Below are positions 21,641-32,475 of a stretch of 60,000 nucleotides of DNA, in pieces. Every line of letters begins with the position of its first letter. Within the stretch, counting starts at the first letter, position 1. The DNA comes from Takakia lepidozioides (taxonomy: Eukaryota > Streptophyta > Takakiopsida > Takakiales > Takakiaceae). The stretch covers positions 15,192,001 through 15,252,000 of the forward strand of contig CM060734.1 in assembly GCA_030704615.1 (NCBI GenBank), given 5' to 3'. The notes under the pieces were generated by a model. It saw only the letters and a list, made by a program, of their open reading frames with translations. It ran no database searches and was not told the origin of the DNA. The position numbers and the translations under genes were made by a program.

Positions 21641-22600
21641 AACACTCAAGGTTTTTTGAGTTTACCATTGCTTGAATTGTGATCTGTACTTGCTTTAGAA
21701 TTCAACACTGCCACTTACCTGCTGCATCCTCACTAACACACATCGCTATGTGGTGGTTTTTGGGACGGGCACAGGTGAGGGTCTTCACTTGTCTTGATTT
21801 CTTGAAGCTTGCAGTTCCTGTTCTTGCAAGTGTGGATACTGCTGCTGCCTAAGCTGCTGATGTCATCTGCTGTTTCAAACTGCCACCATGCCGCTTCAGA
21901 CCTGCTCCAAGATTGCTCCAATGAGGATCTGCTTCTCTCCTTACCCCTGTTTACGGTTTTTTACAACCACATTTGCATGTGTAGGAGTTTAGCTATGAAG
22001 GATACAAGGATACAAAATAGCAGTTATTACTTTGACTGCCTTGATACTTGGCTCTGAAATGAGAACTCTTGGTATGACTCTGATGGATCAAAAGGATAGG
22101 CTTTGATAGATAACACACATTCTTCAAGGCCCTCATATCATTTTGGTTTCATGGCTTGATAACAAACTGGGGTTTCTGAGCTGCTCTTTCACCTTGGCAG
22201 AACTACTTTATGTGGCCTTAAAATACCATTCTAGGCCTATACCTGCTTAAGGGGGCTCTACACTGTTGTTTCTTCTTCCTTTTTAAGAATCTTGCTTATA
22301 TCTTGGTTCTAAAACATCATCTTCAAACCAAACCTGCAATCTGGTTTTTGAAATGAGTTTAAAATGGATTCTTGAGATGATGTGTACTATGGTGCTTTTA
22401 TGATATGAATGACCTGGAATCCCACCCTCCCGCCCTGTTTTTTTAGAGACCCTGAAATGTAATTGGGTATTCAAATGAGATTGTAAACATGAAAGAGAAT
22501 GTTAGATGGTGCCCTGTAAAGGGCTGTTTTGTCTTTCAATGACAATGACCTTAGCGGTCTTGTCCATGTCTTGACATGACATGTATATCTTCCCTCTCTC
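21641..22600 (+). repeat. Leader-like segment downstream of the plus-copy repeat
   Basis: Matches 53936-52940 (inverted), where it forms the leader in front of the ORFs of the minus copy. Here it ends at about 22600, after CATGTCTTGACATGACATG, without the ORFs. So this is the start of a second, tandem unit that was truncated. It contains GT/AG-like sites; spliced leaders cannot be excluded. Confidence 0.65.
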
Positions 22601-22699
22601 CAACTACTTGTTTGGGATTATCAATTTTTTTCCATAATACTTATTTTGGAAATGCTATATATTTTTAATCCCAATTTTTAATCCATACTGGATGAAATT

Positions 22700-24405
22700 T
22701 CTGTTATAACCATAAATGGATGATTAATAGGCAGATATGCATTTCAATGCATTTTAGGTTTATGCTCCTTTGATTTAAACCTATTGAATGCCCATTTTTC
22801 ATCCTGGTCTGATACCATCCATACCAGATGGTGGATGAAATCGCGGGTGGTTTTCCTTTAAGTGTCTCTCTGCCCTAGACACAGCACGATATCGTGCGTG
22901 TTTTTTTTCTCTGGAAGAGGGCGATGGCGGACGAATGCTCGATGGCGGCTGAATGCCCGAGCAGCAAGATCCAAATGGGTGTGTTCTTGTTTTTTGAACG
23001 TGCGATGACGGCAGACACTTTCATCTCCCGCGATGGCAAATGACATACTGTTGTGTTTGCCTACGTTTTTTCCTCATTGATGAAGCAGCGGCGGTTATGG
23101 AGGTGGGGAAGCGGCCTGTATTACAAGATACAACTTGTCCTCAACTCTCCTCCTGTTGCATTCTGTTGTGCTCGTTCAAATTCAGATGATGAACACTCCA
23201 GCGTCCTACTCCACAAAAGATTGAGGTTCTTTGTGGTGTCACATCTATGCTTTCTTCTGCTAGTTCTGTGATCTTTGCATGCTTTATGGCTCATACCTGA
23301 CATGGATAGCAACTGTGAAATCCTGTAATTCACCTCGCGCATCCTCACTAACGCACAAAACATTTTTTGTGTTTGTTTTTTGGACGGGCGCAGGTGAGGG
23401 ATTTCACTTGGCATGAACTCTTTGGCTTGCAGATGATCTGGTTACTGCAGGAGGGATAAGATATGATGCAAGCTGCCGTTGTTGCAATTTTCTGCTTCAA
23501 GGGGGATATGTCTTAAACCTTTACTTTGATTTCTGGTTCTTGGTAACCAAATCTGTTAAGTCAGGGAAGTAAATGGGCTGGTCTTCCTAGAAATCAGACC
23601 TTATTGTGAAGGTTCGGGCTGGTTGTGATGACAAGGGTTTGGTGGTGCAAGTGTGACATTGGATGCATTTTTCCAGACCTATTTCTGGCCTTTTGGAGAG
23701 TCAGACAGTGCTGTTTATGCCTCACCAGTTTAGAATGTATTAAGTAAGGCATTGGGTAAGCCTTTTTAAGAACACATACATTCTTTCAGGCTCCCCCACG
23801 GAGATAGCTTACAACATACTTGTTTAAGCTTTTTGAACCCAAGAATTACCAAGCCAGTATTTTTAAAGGGCTTTTTTGATTATGAACTGTATTCTTAAGC
23901 TCCCCCCAGAGATTGGGAATGTGACATGGTAATGACTTACGGGTTTTTGTATGATCATCACAGCATTTGCCCTCTGTTTGGTTGTTGTAAGCCACTGGAA
24001 CACGTACAGCTCTTATTTAAAACTCAGTATGTTTTAAATAAAGTGGTTCAGACTTTGATTGATTGACTGTATGCAAACGTGCATATATTCTTCAGAACCC
24101 TACATGCTCATGATATGTGTTTGTTTTTTTAGAAGACCCCACCCTCCCACCCTATGATTTCAAGAACTTTGAAATCCAGTCTCTTTTATTTAAGATGAAC
24201 TATTTATGGAGGGGAAGTGTTAACATGATGATATAAGGATACCTTGTAATTTAAGGATCTTTTTTCTGGGATTGTACATGTAAGGAGATGTTTGACAATG
24301 CCTTGTAATGAGGCTGCCATGTCATTTTTCTTGACAATGACTTTTACTAAGTCTTGTCTATGTCTTGACATGACATGAATATCTTTCCTCTCTGATTTTT
24401 GTTTT
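22700..24405 (+). repeat. Diverged older copy of the Penelope-like repeat and leader
   Basis: Shares, in the same order as 21-22.6 kb, the TTCATCC inverted motifs, CATCCTCACTAAC...GGACGGGC-CAGGTGAGGG (near 23340-23400) and, at the end, TGTCTTGACATGACATG followed by CCTCTCTG (24360-24395). Coding parts are absent. Reading frames inside are short and not credible. Confidence 0.6.
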
Positions 24406-24419
24406 TTTGTGGGAAGCTA

Positions 24420-24545
24420 CTGCTGCTCAGTCACCCCCCCCCCCCCCCCCCCCCCCACCTTTTTATTTTTATTTTTCTTGCACCCTCTCTGGTGGGGCGG
24501 AGCTGAGAGCAGCAGCAGTTGCTGCTCTCAACCCCCACATGCTTT
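24420..24545. repeat. C23 run and GAGCAGCAGCAG/CTGCTC foldback remnant
   Basis: CTGCTCAGTCAC followed by 23 C (24434-24456), ACCTTTTTATTTTT and a GAGAGCAGCAGCAGTTGCTGCTCTC palindromic end. The first part equals the right arm of the hairpin at 54698-54800. A foldback element of the same type is attached to both Penelope-like regions. Confidence 0.6.
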
Positions 24546-24626
24546 TCTTTTTTTTTTGGATCTGGAATCAAGAGATTGTTTCCTGGTGAGGCCAAATTTT
24601 GAGTTTGCATGAGAGGTGCCAGGCTT

Positions 24627-25690
24627 ATGGGGAAAGAGAAGAAGTCCCCTGCCCCAAAGAAAGGAGCGGAGAACCCGTTTGCTCTGCCGGCACGTGTGAC
24701 GCGGGCTGGTGTCTCACGATTAACCAGCCTCATCGACAGCTGTAGCCGGAGGGCTCCTCTACCCCCTGAGGCCAGCGCCCCCCCCCCTTGTTGTCCCTGT
24801 CTTGGACTCGCCAGGGGCCGGCTCAGCCACCTCTCCTATTCGGGAGGTTGTTGCTGGGCCGGATGCTCAGCTGAGCACACCCCCGGCCACCAAGACGGGT
24901 GAGATGTACCTTGGCAAGCGCATCACCCGTTCGGGGGCCCGGCTCGGGCAACTTTTGGATGTCACCCCTATACAGACCCCTTCCTCCGTAGCGAAGGCCG
25001 CACTTGCCAAGGCCCAAGGTCAGGTTGAAGGGCCTCGGGAACTGGCGGTTCCTAGCCCAATGTTGATCATTAGGGAGGAGTTGACGAGGAGGCCGAGATA
25101 GCGAAGCACCTCGAATTAGTGAAGCTGGGTGAGGGCTTCTACCCTGCTACGCATTTGGGGGGGGGGGGAGGAGCTACGGGCCGGTTTGGAGCGGCCGAGC
25201 CGATCAGCGATGCCGCCCCCTCAGCCTGAGCGGTCAGCAAAAAAGGGCCTGGACTACGGGGCGCCGCCGCCGGCTATGGTCGACATCTGGAACCTACTTC
25301 CAGCGGCGCTCTGGGAGGGGATAGCGCGGGGACTTCCGGCAGCGGGGACTCCTGCCACATCAGGTGACACCGGGGCTGAGTCGGCAAGCTTGCAAAGGTA
25401 CAACCGTCGCACCTTGCCCATTCCATGTTTTGTCATTTCCTTTGCATGCATGTATTTCTTTCTTGTTTGTTTCTTTTTTTGAATTGGGGGGGGGGGGGGG
25501 GGGGGGGGGGGGTGGGGGGGGGGTATTCGTCTTCAGGAGGCAGAGACATTCTTGGCCGGTTGGGTGCACTCCCGTGGGGTTGCCAATGAGGCAGATCACA
25601 TGGTGTTGATGAAGGACCCGAACACCAAAGGTAAGAAGAAGAGGCCTCGACCTCCCGAGGTCCCTTTTACCATCATTTGCCCCCCCAAGG
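24627..25690 (+). pseudogene. Broken intron-containing gene of unknown function
   Basis: The ATG at 24627 opens MGKEKKSPAPKKGAENPF, RVTRAGVSRLTSLIDSC and PEASAPPP. The frame changes in a C10 run (24778-24787) to SPGAGSATSPIREVVAGP and MYLGKRITRSGARLGQLL. After another shift near 25080 it reads EEAEIAKHLELVKLGEGFYP. A GT at 25397 and AG at 25533-25534 would remove the stretch with the 27-base G run and join an exon starting EAETFLAGWVHSRG. It has a basic, low-complexity start and no known domain. It could be the gag of another element. Confidence 0.35.
25486..25523. repeat. G27-T-G10 homopolymer
   Basis: 27 G (25486-25512), a T, then 10 G. It is the longest run in the window and is likely polymorphic in length. 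It falls within a putative intron. Confidence 0.95.
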
Positions 25691-26124
25691 ACGTGTTCAC
25701 CCTATCAACCAGTTTTTAATGTAAAAGAAAATCCTCTCATGCCATTGCACCCATCAAACGGATGTGGCTCAAGCTTCACTTTTTCCCACATGTGCTTAAA
25801 TATGTGTGCAACACATGTGCAAAGATCTAGCCAAAAAAAAAAACATTTGCCTCCCCAACGACGCACTCACCCTTGAACCAATTTTGAATTAAATCGAATT
25901 TTAAAGAATTTTAAAATAAATATTTGCATTTAGAAAAGCTTCTCATTTAACAATAATAGGGTCATGAATGCCCGCGCGTGTGGCAGAGGGGGTCGCGAAG
26001 GGTGGGAGCGCCCCTACACGGACCCCGCCAATCCCCACCAGTCTGCTTGCTAGGTCTGCTCGGCAAGCTGGTCTGCTGGGGCCCACAATATGCACATAAA
26101 GCATTAGTTATTGCAAGGGTTTGC

Positions 26125-26232
26125 AAAAAGTGGCGGGTAGTGTGATGGTTAAGAGCAATGAATGATAAATACGAGGTATGGTGTTCAAATCTCGTTACGT
26201 TGTACCATGGCAGTAATGTGTGTTATTAAATA
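26125..26232 (+). mobile_element. tRNA-derived SINE-like sequence
   Basis: An A-box-like TAGTGTGATGG and a B-box-like GTGTTCAAATCTC (about 26181-26193) stand about 40 bases apart, followed by an AT-rich tail. The rest does not fold as a tRNA, so this is a SINE head, not a tRNA gene. Confidence 0.45.
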
Positions 26233-26239
26233 TATATTT

Positions 26240-26400
26240 TGTCGAAGGGTCTGCCGGTCTGTTGGAGGGTCCAAGCCGGTCTGCTGGAGGGGGGTCTGCT
26301 TGGAGGGTCTGCCGGTCTGCTGGAGGAGCTGCTAGAAGGTTGGAATCGGTCTGTTGGAGGGTCTGCCCAGTCCACTAGAAGGTCCGCCACGGTAGATTAA
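26240..26400. repeat. Degenerate tandem repeats of GGTCTGCTGGAGG type
   Basis: At least six imperfect copies of a 13-25-base unit containing GGTCTG(C/T)TGGAGG. Confidence 0.8.
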
Positions 26401-27129
26401 CAAGGATTTAGAAAAATTTCAGAATCTCGCCAACCCGGTGAATGGGCGGTGGGCTTATGAGCTCACCCCAAGGGTCGTACTGGCGGGGCCCGCCCATGCA
26501 TTCATGACCCTATTATTAAACAATGAGAGGCTTTAGAAAATATATGATTGCGGTTTGGAGGGGCGTAATGATTTTATTTTTGGATCTATTTTGTTTTGTG
26601 ACATCGGGGTTTGCACCACTACATCCATGCAAAAAATTGGACAAAAACAAAATGGAAAAAAAATAAGTGTGTTTCTAGGGTCACTTTTGCATAACTCTCT
26701 ATGAAGAGTGCATGAAGTTGAAGATAACTCAACTTTGGAGTACAAATGAGAGAACAAAATATTGTTTTGGGTCCGAATGACTTTTGTTTATTCCCAAATT
26801 TTGCACACACATTGCATATGCTATCATTAAGCATATGGCTTGAAAATGGAAAAAAAATAAAAAAATCATGTGCAGGCGAAACGCAATTTTCCGTCTCTAC
26901 GACACGTAGCTGCGTTCAACACTAGAATGACCCATTGAATGAACTTGGTTCAAGCTTGTATGTGCATAAGTATGTTCAGATCACATATGCAAAGTTGCAA
27001 CCCACACGAGCAACAAGAAAAATATTTACATCAATCGATTAATCGGATGTATACAAAGTACATCATGAGAATATCTACAATGCCCCTCTACGCGATCCCT
27101 GTCTCAAAGGAACCCTATTTCTATCATAC

Positions 27130-28013
27130 ACATCCCACTCATGCTGTAATCGGAGGTCCCAATCATCCCGGGAGAACTCGTATGAGGCAAATAGCTTGCT
27201 GCCAGCCCTAATAGTCGTACTAGCACATGTCATGACAAACACGTGCATCCCCTCACAATATACCGACGTATGACCACAAAAGCTCTCATGCCCATCGCTT
27301 CGCCCGCCCCATACTACATTGGTTCTCCTAGGATGACCAAAAGAACTGTTGATGAACCCAACAACATTGCCGAAATATCGGGGTCACCATCACAAATCTG
27401 ATCTCAATGGGAGACAACCCCTGTCTACGTACATCCTGTCTGTTGACACCATGCTGTTTCTCCAAGGAGGAACCACAATATCATTGACCGTGAATAAACC
27501 CCAACCCATAGCAGGGTCAGTTCCGGCTCTCACAACATACCGTCTACCCCAATACTCGAACTCCACGTTCTCTCGGATGGGGGTAGGAGGGTCGAGATGA
27601 TTCCCCCAACAACGAGGCTGGACGGTCCTCAGTAACATAGTCCTATGTACTTCCCATCGGGGGCGAGGATCCGGCTCAGGCCGCCCAAGCCGAAGGGGAG
27701 AAAACCTAGGGCGAAGCCGACCTCTCATAGGGGTTCGGGGGGCACATGCACGTGGAGGTGGTACTGGTGGTGGAGGAGATGAAAGTGGAGGTGGTTGAGG
27801 ATGTAATGCCGGAGGGTACAACGTCCGGATCAAAGAAACAGACTGGGGGGGGGGGGGAGTGTGTGTCCCACAATTGGCCTGCAAGCTGCTACTGCATGTA
27901 CGGCGGGGAGAATCATCAGATGAGCACACTGAATCAGGGGGACCGCCTGAGGAAACCGGAGGGGGGGGGGGGGGGGGGGGCCTGCTCGCCGCCGGCCATA
28001 ACGCCTGCGACAC
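27130..28013 (-). pseudogene. SET-domain protein relic
   Basis: On the minus strand a Pro/Arg-rich N-terminus (PPPPPPPP runs, PMRGRLRPRFSPLRLGR) leads to EYWGRRYVVRAGTDPAMGWGLF, the first SET strand with its G-W-G-L-F. After a frame change near 27388, GDPDISAMLLGFINSSFGHP takes the place of the family's RFINHSC-PN block, and FVMTCASTTIRAGSKLFASYE matches the I-x-G-E-L-x-x-Y block. SET domains methylate lysines. Here the NHSC motif reads INSSF, so activity is doubtful even without the frameshift. A G20 run lies in the N-terminal part. It lies head to head with the CACTA transposase and may be cargo of that element. The assignment rests on three motifs. Confidence 0.5.
27961..27980. repeat. G20 homopolymer
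   Basis: 20 G without interruption. A second run of 13 G lies at 27845-27857. Confidence 0.95.
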
Positions 28014-28149
28014 CTACGATACCCCTCGACCCTACGCATCTCATCTACGTGGTATTGGGGGAACCATGCATGCACACATTGAAGGTTGTTGTTTGCATTT
28101 CACTTATAATAGGTTGTATGGTTGCAATGACACATTATAATATATGCCC

Positions 28150-31100
28150 GTATGTTCATTTGTTCGTATCAAGACTTCGTCCATCCCTTCCCGGTGCTTT
28201 CTTGGGGGACCCCATCCAAAAACAACCCAAGTACATTAGGTGGGAGCCGTGGGCAAGACGTCGCCCCGATCGGCGATCAAGTACCGAACGATGATGACGA
28301 TGATAGTGACATTGATAGCAGCAGTGAGGATGGAATTAACCAGGAGGATGTGCAAGCTATGGAGGATCTCTTAATGCATCATATAGGCACTGATGCAACC
28401 CATGGAGAAGAAACCAGGCCAATCGCTGATTCGGAAATGGGCCCCTCAAATGACATGGAGAGGGAGGCGAGAACTCTCTTGTACAAAGGGGCGAAAGTGA
28501 GTCGACTTTCAACAATCTTACTATTGCTCGATCTTCAAGTTCGATTTGGCATAAGTAATGTTGGGATCTGCCATAATGCGAACTATTGCGGACTATATCC
28601 TTGTTCCACACTTGAAACCCAAGATGCCACGGTCGCGGAAAGAGGCGCGCAAAGTGTTGGACTCCGTGGGGATGGGCTATAAGATTTTTCATGCATGTCC
28701 ATGTGATAAAATCCTATACTACGGAGAGGATTCGCGTCTCACCAAGTGCCCAAAGTGCAAGGAAGACCAATATCGGGATGATGTCCAAGGGGAAAAAGTA
28801 CCACGCAAGGTATAAGCGCCATTCCCCCTCGCATGGAAATTTTCTTCTTTAATCTTGTCAATGCATGTCAAGTATATTCCACAAAGTTTGGGGTTTAGAG
28901 AGTAGTACTCATGCAAGATCTGATTGTGGCTTTGGAAGGAGTGAGTAATACTAGCGACGTTCGGTTTTGACCATTCACGCCCAAATGAGGGAGAGGCTGT
29001 ATAAAGGAAAAGACATAAGGGTGTTGTATTATGTGTGCTAATGGGATGATTATATGTGAGGGACGTGGGGTATTTCATCCTAGAAAATGCACTTTCCGTT
29101 CATCCCGCGATTGAAGGCACACTACCGAAGCCCGGAGTTGGCAACACTGATGAGATGGCACGCCTCGCATCGGAGCCCCCCGGGAAAGGTGTGCGGGCCA
29201 CAAGATTCACAAGCATGGAGGCATACTGAAGAGATGTGGCCTTTTCTCTTGGAGGACCCACGACATGTCCGCCTCGGCTTCTCCTCGGATGGGGTCAACC
29301 CATACTCTGTCTAGTCATGTAGTCATTCCACTTGGCCGGTGACCTTGGTGAATTACAACATCCCTCCGTATCTTTCAATAAAAAAAGGCCATATCATGTT
29401 GGCTGCCATTGTACCAGGTGAGTGTTCCCATTTCATGCTTATTATTCCCTTGGACTTTACATTAATCTTATGATCTCTAGCGCAATTCGGATGCAAGATT
29501 GATGACTGACATAATCATGGAGTAAGACGTGTAATTCATTATGTAGTATAATTTGCATATTGGTGGAGCATTGAAACAATGATGTGAATGTCTCATAGGG
29601 AAAAAACAAATAGCAAACATGGACACGTACTTGCGACCTCTAGTTGATGAACTTAAGGAGCTATGGAAGGGGGCTCCCGGCATTGGATGCTTCACTTGAC
29701 CCTATGGCCGGACAATCTTTTCAGATGAGAGGCATATTGCTTTGGACAATGCATGATTATCCAGGTATATTATGTTCCCCATGAAGAACCCGCATACATT
29801 TACTTGTCAAGGCCGGATAGTCTTGTCAAGGCGATAGTCTTGTGCACCGTAGTGGGGTAGATGGCACTATGGGCCATGCACATGAGAACTTCTTGTCTTG
29901 GCTAATGTGGTGGGATGTGTACAAGACTAATTGTTGCTCGGGGCTAGGCACCAAAGGGTACCATGCGTGCTTGCATTGTGGCGATGATCTTGATGCACGT
30001 AGCTCCCGCCATCTTTGCAAGATGGTGTATCCCAACTACCGCAAGTTTCTTCCTATGAGCCATCGATGGAGAAGAAGAGAAAAACACTTGTTTGATGACA
30101 AAGAGGAGGTACGTCCCCCCCCCTGTGACACCATCCGGGCAGTTTTGGGAAGACCGATGGAAGGAGGCCCATGCGGGCACGGTCGGTGAAGTGGACGTGC
30201 CCGGCATGAAGCGACTTTCAATCTTCTACGAGTTGCCATATTGGGCGGTACGTATTCCACAAAAACACCATCAATATTCCTATGCATGCATGTGATATTG
30301 CACATTTGGTATGCGTTGCATTGTCACTTTCACGTCAAAAAATTTGTGTAAGTATTTGTGGGTGGGGATATATGGACCTGAAGATTCGCCATCTTCTAGA
30401 TCTCATGCATATTGAGAAGAATGTCTGCTTGTCCCTTTTTCGGGTTCTTCATGGCACACCGGCAAAGAAGGGAGTGGCTGCAAAAGGATTTCTCAAAGTG
30501 TTAGAAAGGAGCTTGAGGAGCAGGGTCGCATGTGCCATCTATGGGCCGAACAAAATGGTGTGGACCCAAAGGGTGTTGTACGGTGGAAGTATAGGCGCGC
30601 ACCTTGGCAATGGACAAAGGAGGAATACAAGAATGTAATAGCCACCATAGGTGCTGTCCGAACACCAACTGGTTATGGGTCATCCCTCCGTATGAAGTTC
30701 AACGAAGACGGGGTCCATGGTTTGAAGTCTCATGACTACCATAATATTTTGCAAGACATCTTGCCCATTGCAGTACGTGGAACATTGACGCCCGAGGTTT
30801 GCGAGACAATCTATAGATTGGGAGGCTTGTTCTAGTGGATTTGCTCCAAAAAGTTGGAGGAAGCGGATTTTCCACGCATGAAGAAGGAGGCGGCGGAGGT
30901 AATGTGTATGTTGGAGATGAACCTTCCTCCCTCCTTCTTTGACATCCAAGTGCACTTGGTAGTGCACTTAGTGGAAGAGGCTTTGATTGTCGGCCCCGTT
31001 CATTCTCGGTGGATGTACTTCCTTGAGCGTTACATGAAGACTTTGGAAGCATTTGTAAGACAAATGGCACACCCGGAGGGTAGCATGGCGGAGGGGTATA

Positions 31101-32340
31101 CATTGCAAGAAGCTATGTTCTATTGCATGGAGTACATGGCAAGGGTGGATGAGGAAGCCCCTCGGATGTGGAAGGAAGAGGAGGATGCACAAACCAAGGA
31201 CATCGTTTTGCCCAAAAAATCGAAGAGGGTAAAATTGCCGACCTTGGTTATTGAGCAAGCGCATGACTTCATACTGAAGAACACCCCATCCATACATGAG
31301 TGGGAGGCAAGATACAATAACCTTGTTCAACAACGAGAGGAGGAGACGCTTGCATGGAGGCGGAACCATCCATGGCCGGTTACTAGACGTCGTCGTCGAG
31401 GAGCGGGCCGCCGGAATGTTCCTTCACAAGATTTGCCCGTGGAATTGCAGCCTCTAAGTTCATTCCAACAGTGGCTCAAGACTTCAGTTTATGACGCCAT
31501 TTCTCAAGGTGAGGTGGTTTCAGATATGGTGCAAGACCTTGCAAGGGGCCCATCTCAATTCGCGACCTCATACACGGCGGTTTGGGATCACGGTCGTCAT
31601 TTCTGCATTCGTGCTCTTGACATGAAGTGCAAAACAACGTTTGATTCTGGCTTGTGTACCACATATTGGCAAGACTCCGTGTAGGGTAAGGGAGATACAC
31701 GAGCTCCTATGAGCAAACTTGAGTACATTGGAGAGCTTGAGAGCATACTCCAACTTCAGTATACAAGGTACCGGCCTCTTCTCTTCAAGGGAAGGTGGTA
31801 CCAGCCACATCTTGTGGGGCCCTCCGCAACACTAATGCAAGATGATTGTGGTTTCATGCGCGTCAATGCAGATAGGCTCAACCCTACTCATCGTCCCTCC
31901 GATGAGCCTTTTGCATTTCTTTCAGACATGGAGCAAATTTTCTTCTCCGATGACAAAACAAGAGGGGGAAATTGGAAGGTGGTTGTGCATGCTCAGCCAA
32001 GAGGAAGACGTATCTATCATGGTCTCGGATCTCCACGAGGTGAGGCAATTACGGTGGAGGGATGGACTGGTCATAATCTGATGATGGAGGTTGGGTAGAG
32101 GGGGTAGAAGAGGATGATGACGCCCTGAAGAATGCATCCCAGACCCTATATGATGAAGCTCCAGAAGATACGGATGTTGGACAAGCAGATGAAGACACAA
32201 CCATTGACAACGAGGTGGAGGATGATTCGGAGGTGCCTTTTGAGGGTCGGGCCATTTATGACGATGACTCCGATGACCAAGAAGACTTGCAGCTTGATAA
32301 GGATGAAGAAGCTCCGGATGATGATGTTCAAGTTGATTAG
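28150..32340 (+). mobile_element. CACTA (En/Spm) DNA transposon, coding part
   Basis: Defined by the transposase pseudogene. I could not find matched CACTA terminal repeats on both sides, so the outer limits are unknown. A CACTACATCC at 26617 has no partner. The element may extend left over the SET relic. Confidence 0.8.
28152..32340 (+). pseudogene. CACTA transposase (Tnp2 type, with DUF4218 and DUF4216), intron-containing
   Basis: Acidic N-terminus, then SRLSTILLLLDLQVRFG, GMGYKIFHACPCDKILYY and CPKCKEDQYR (zinc-like CPxC). After an intron at 28810-29083 comes HFPFIPRLKAHYRSPE and LMRWHASHRSP. After one at about 29419-29597 comes NMDTYLRPLVDELKELW, then QSFQMRGILLWTMHDYPG; after one at about 29763-29946 comes KGYHACLHCGDDL and HRWRRREKHLFD. 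The catalytic region continues with FYELPYWA and LLDLMHIEKNVC. A DUF4218 part (LERYMKTLEAFVRQMAHPEGSMAEGY) and a DUF4216 part (GRWYQPHLVGPS to NWKVVVHAQP) follow, with an acidic tail ending at 32340. It would cut and move CACTA ends. Stops at 30834 and 31682 and shifts near 28570, 29695, 30118 and 30520 disable it. Confidence 0.85.
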
Positions 32341-32475
32341 ACACGTAATCAAAGCTACATAATAATTCTCGCACCGAACTGTACCCGCTGAGTTGGATAT
32401 ATAGCACTGGGGCTATGAATTATTTCCAAGACCATGTTCTTCTTTTAAAGTCCCGAAAGCTAGGAAGAAAATAGA

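Larger units (their letters stand above)
17112..22600 (+). mobile_element. Penelope-like retroelement, plus-strand copy
   Basis: Two overlapping ORFs (gag-like ORF1 and RT ORF2), a 3' hairpin, a repeat of about 740 bp and about 1 kb of leader sequence. It is nearly identical, in inverted orientation, to 54.7-48 kb. Its 5' end is lost: homology to the minus copy starts at about 17112, directly after LINE sequence. The repeat followed by leader at the 3' side is what a head-to-tail tandem arrangement leaves, as in Penelope pseudo-LTRs. No GIY-YIG endonuclease is seen after the RT. Confidence 0.75.
25930..26540. mobile_element. Non-autonomous inverted-repeat element
   Basis: Arms 25930-25971 and 26498-26540 are inverted copies (about 35 of 43 positions by eye), with the inner GGGTCATGAATGC exactly matched. 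The interior of about 530 bp has no coding potential. It includes a tRNA-like SINE and a block of GGTCTGCTGGAGG repeats at 26240-26400. The ATAATA/TATTAT next to the GGG/CCC end could be a TA or TTA target duplication, which would suit a mariner or Harbinger MITE. This is not settled. Confidence 0.6.

Noticed and set aside
20600-24400. Hammerhead ribozyme in the Penelope-like repeats
   Set aside because: Penelope-like pseudo-LTRs often carry one, so I looked for CTGATGA with a downstream GAAA. Only CTGATGTC/CTGATGCC and CTGGATGA forms occur, without the conserved core.
26125-26232. tRNA gene
   Set aside because: Only the promoter boxes fit; the stems do not pair.
26610-26625. CACTACATCC as the left end of the CACTA element
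   Set aside because: No matching inverted end or 3-bp duplication was found on the right side.
27746-28294. Plus-strand frame over the SET relic
   Set aside because: Gly runs from homopolymers and no domain; the minus strand reads SET motifs.
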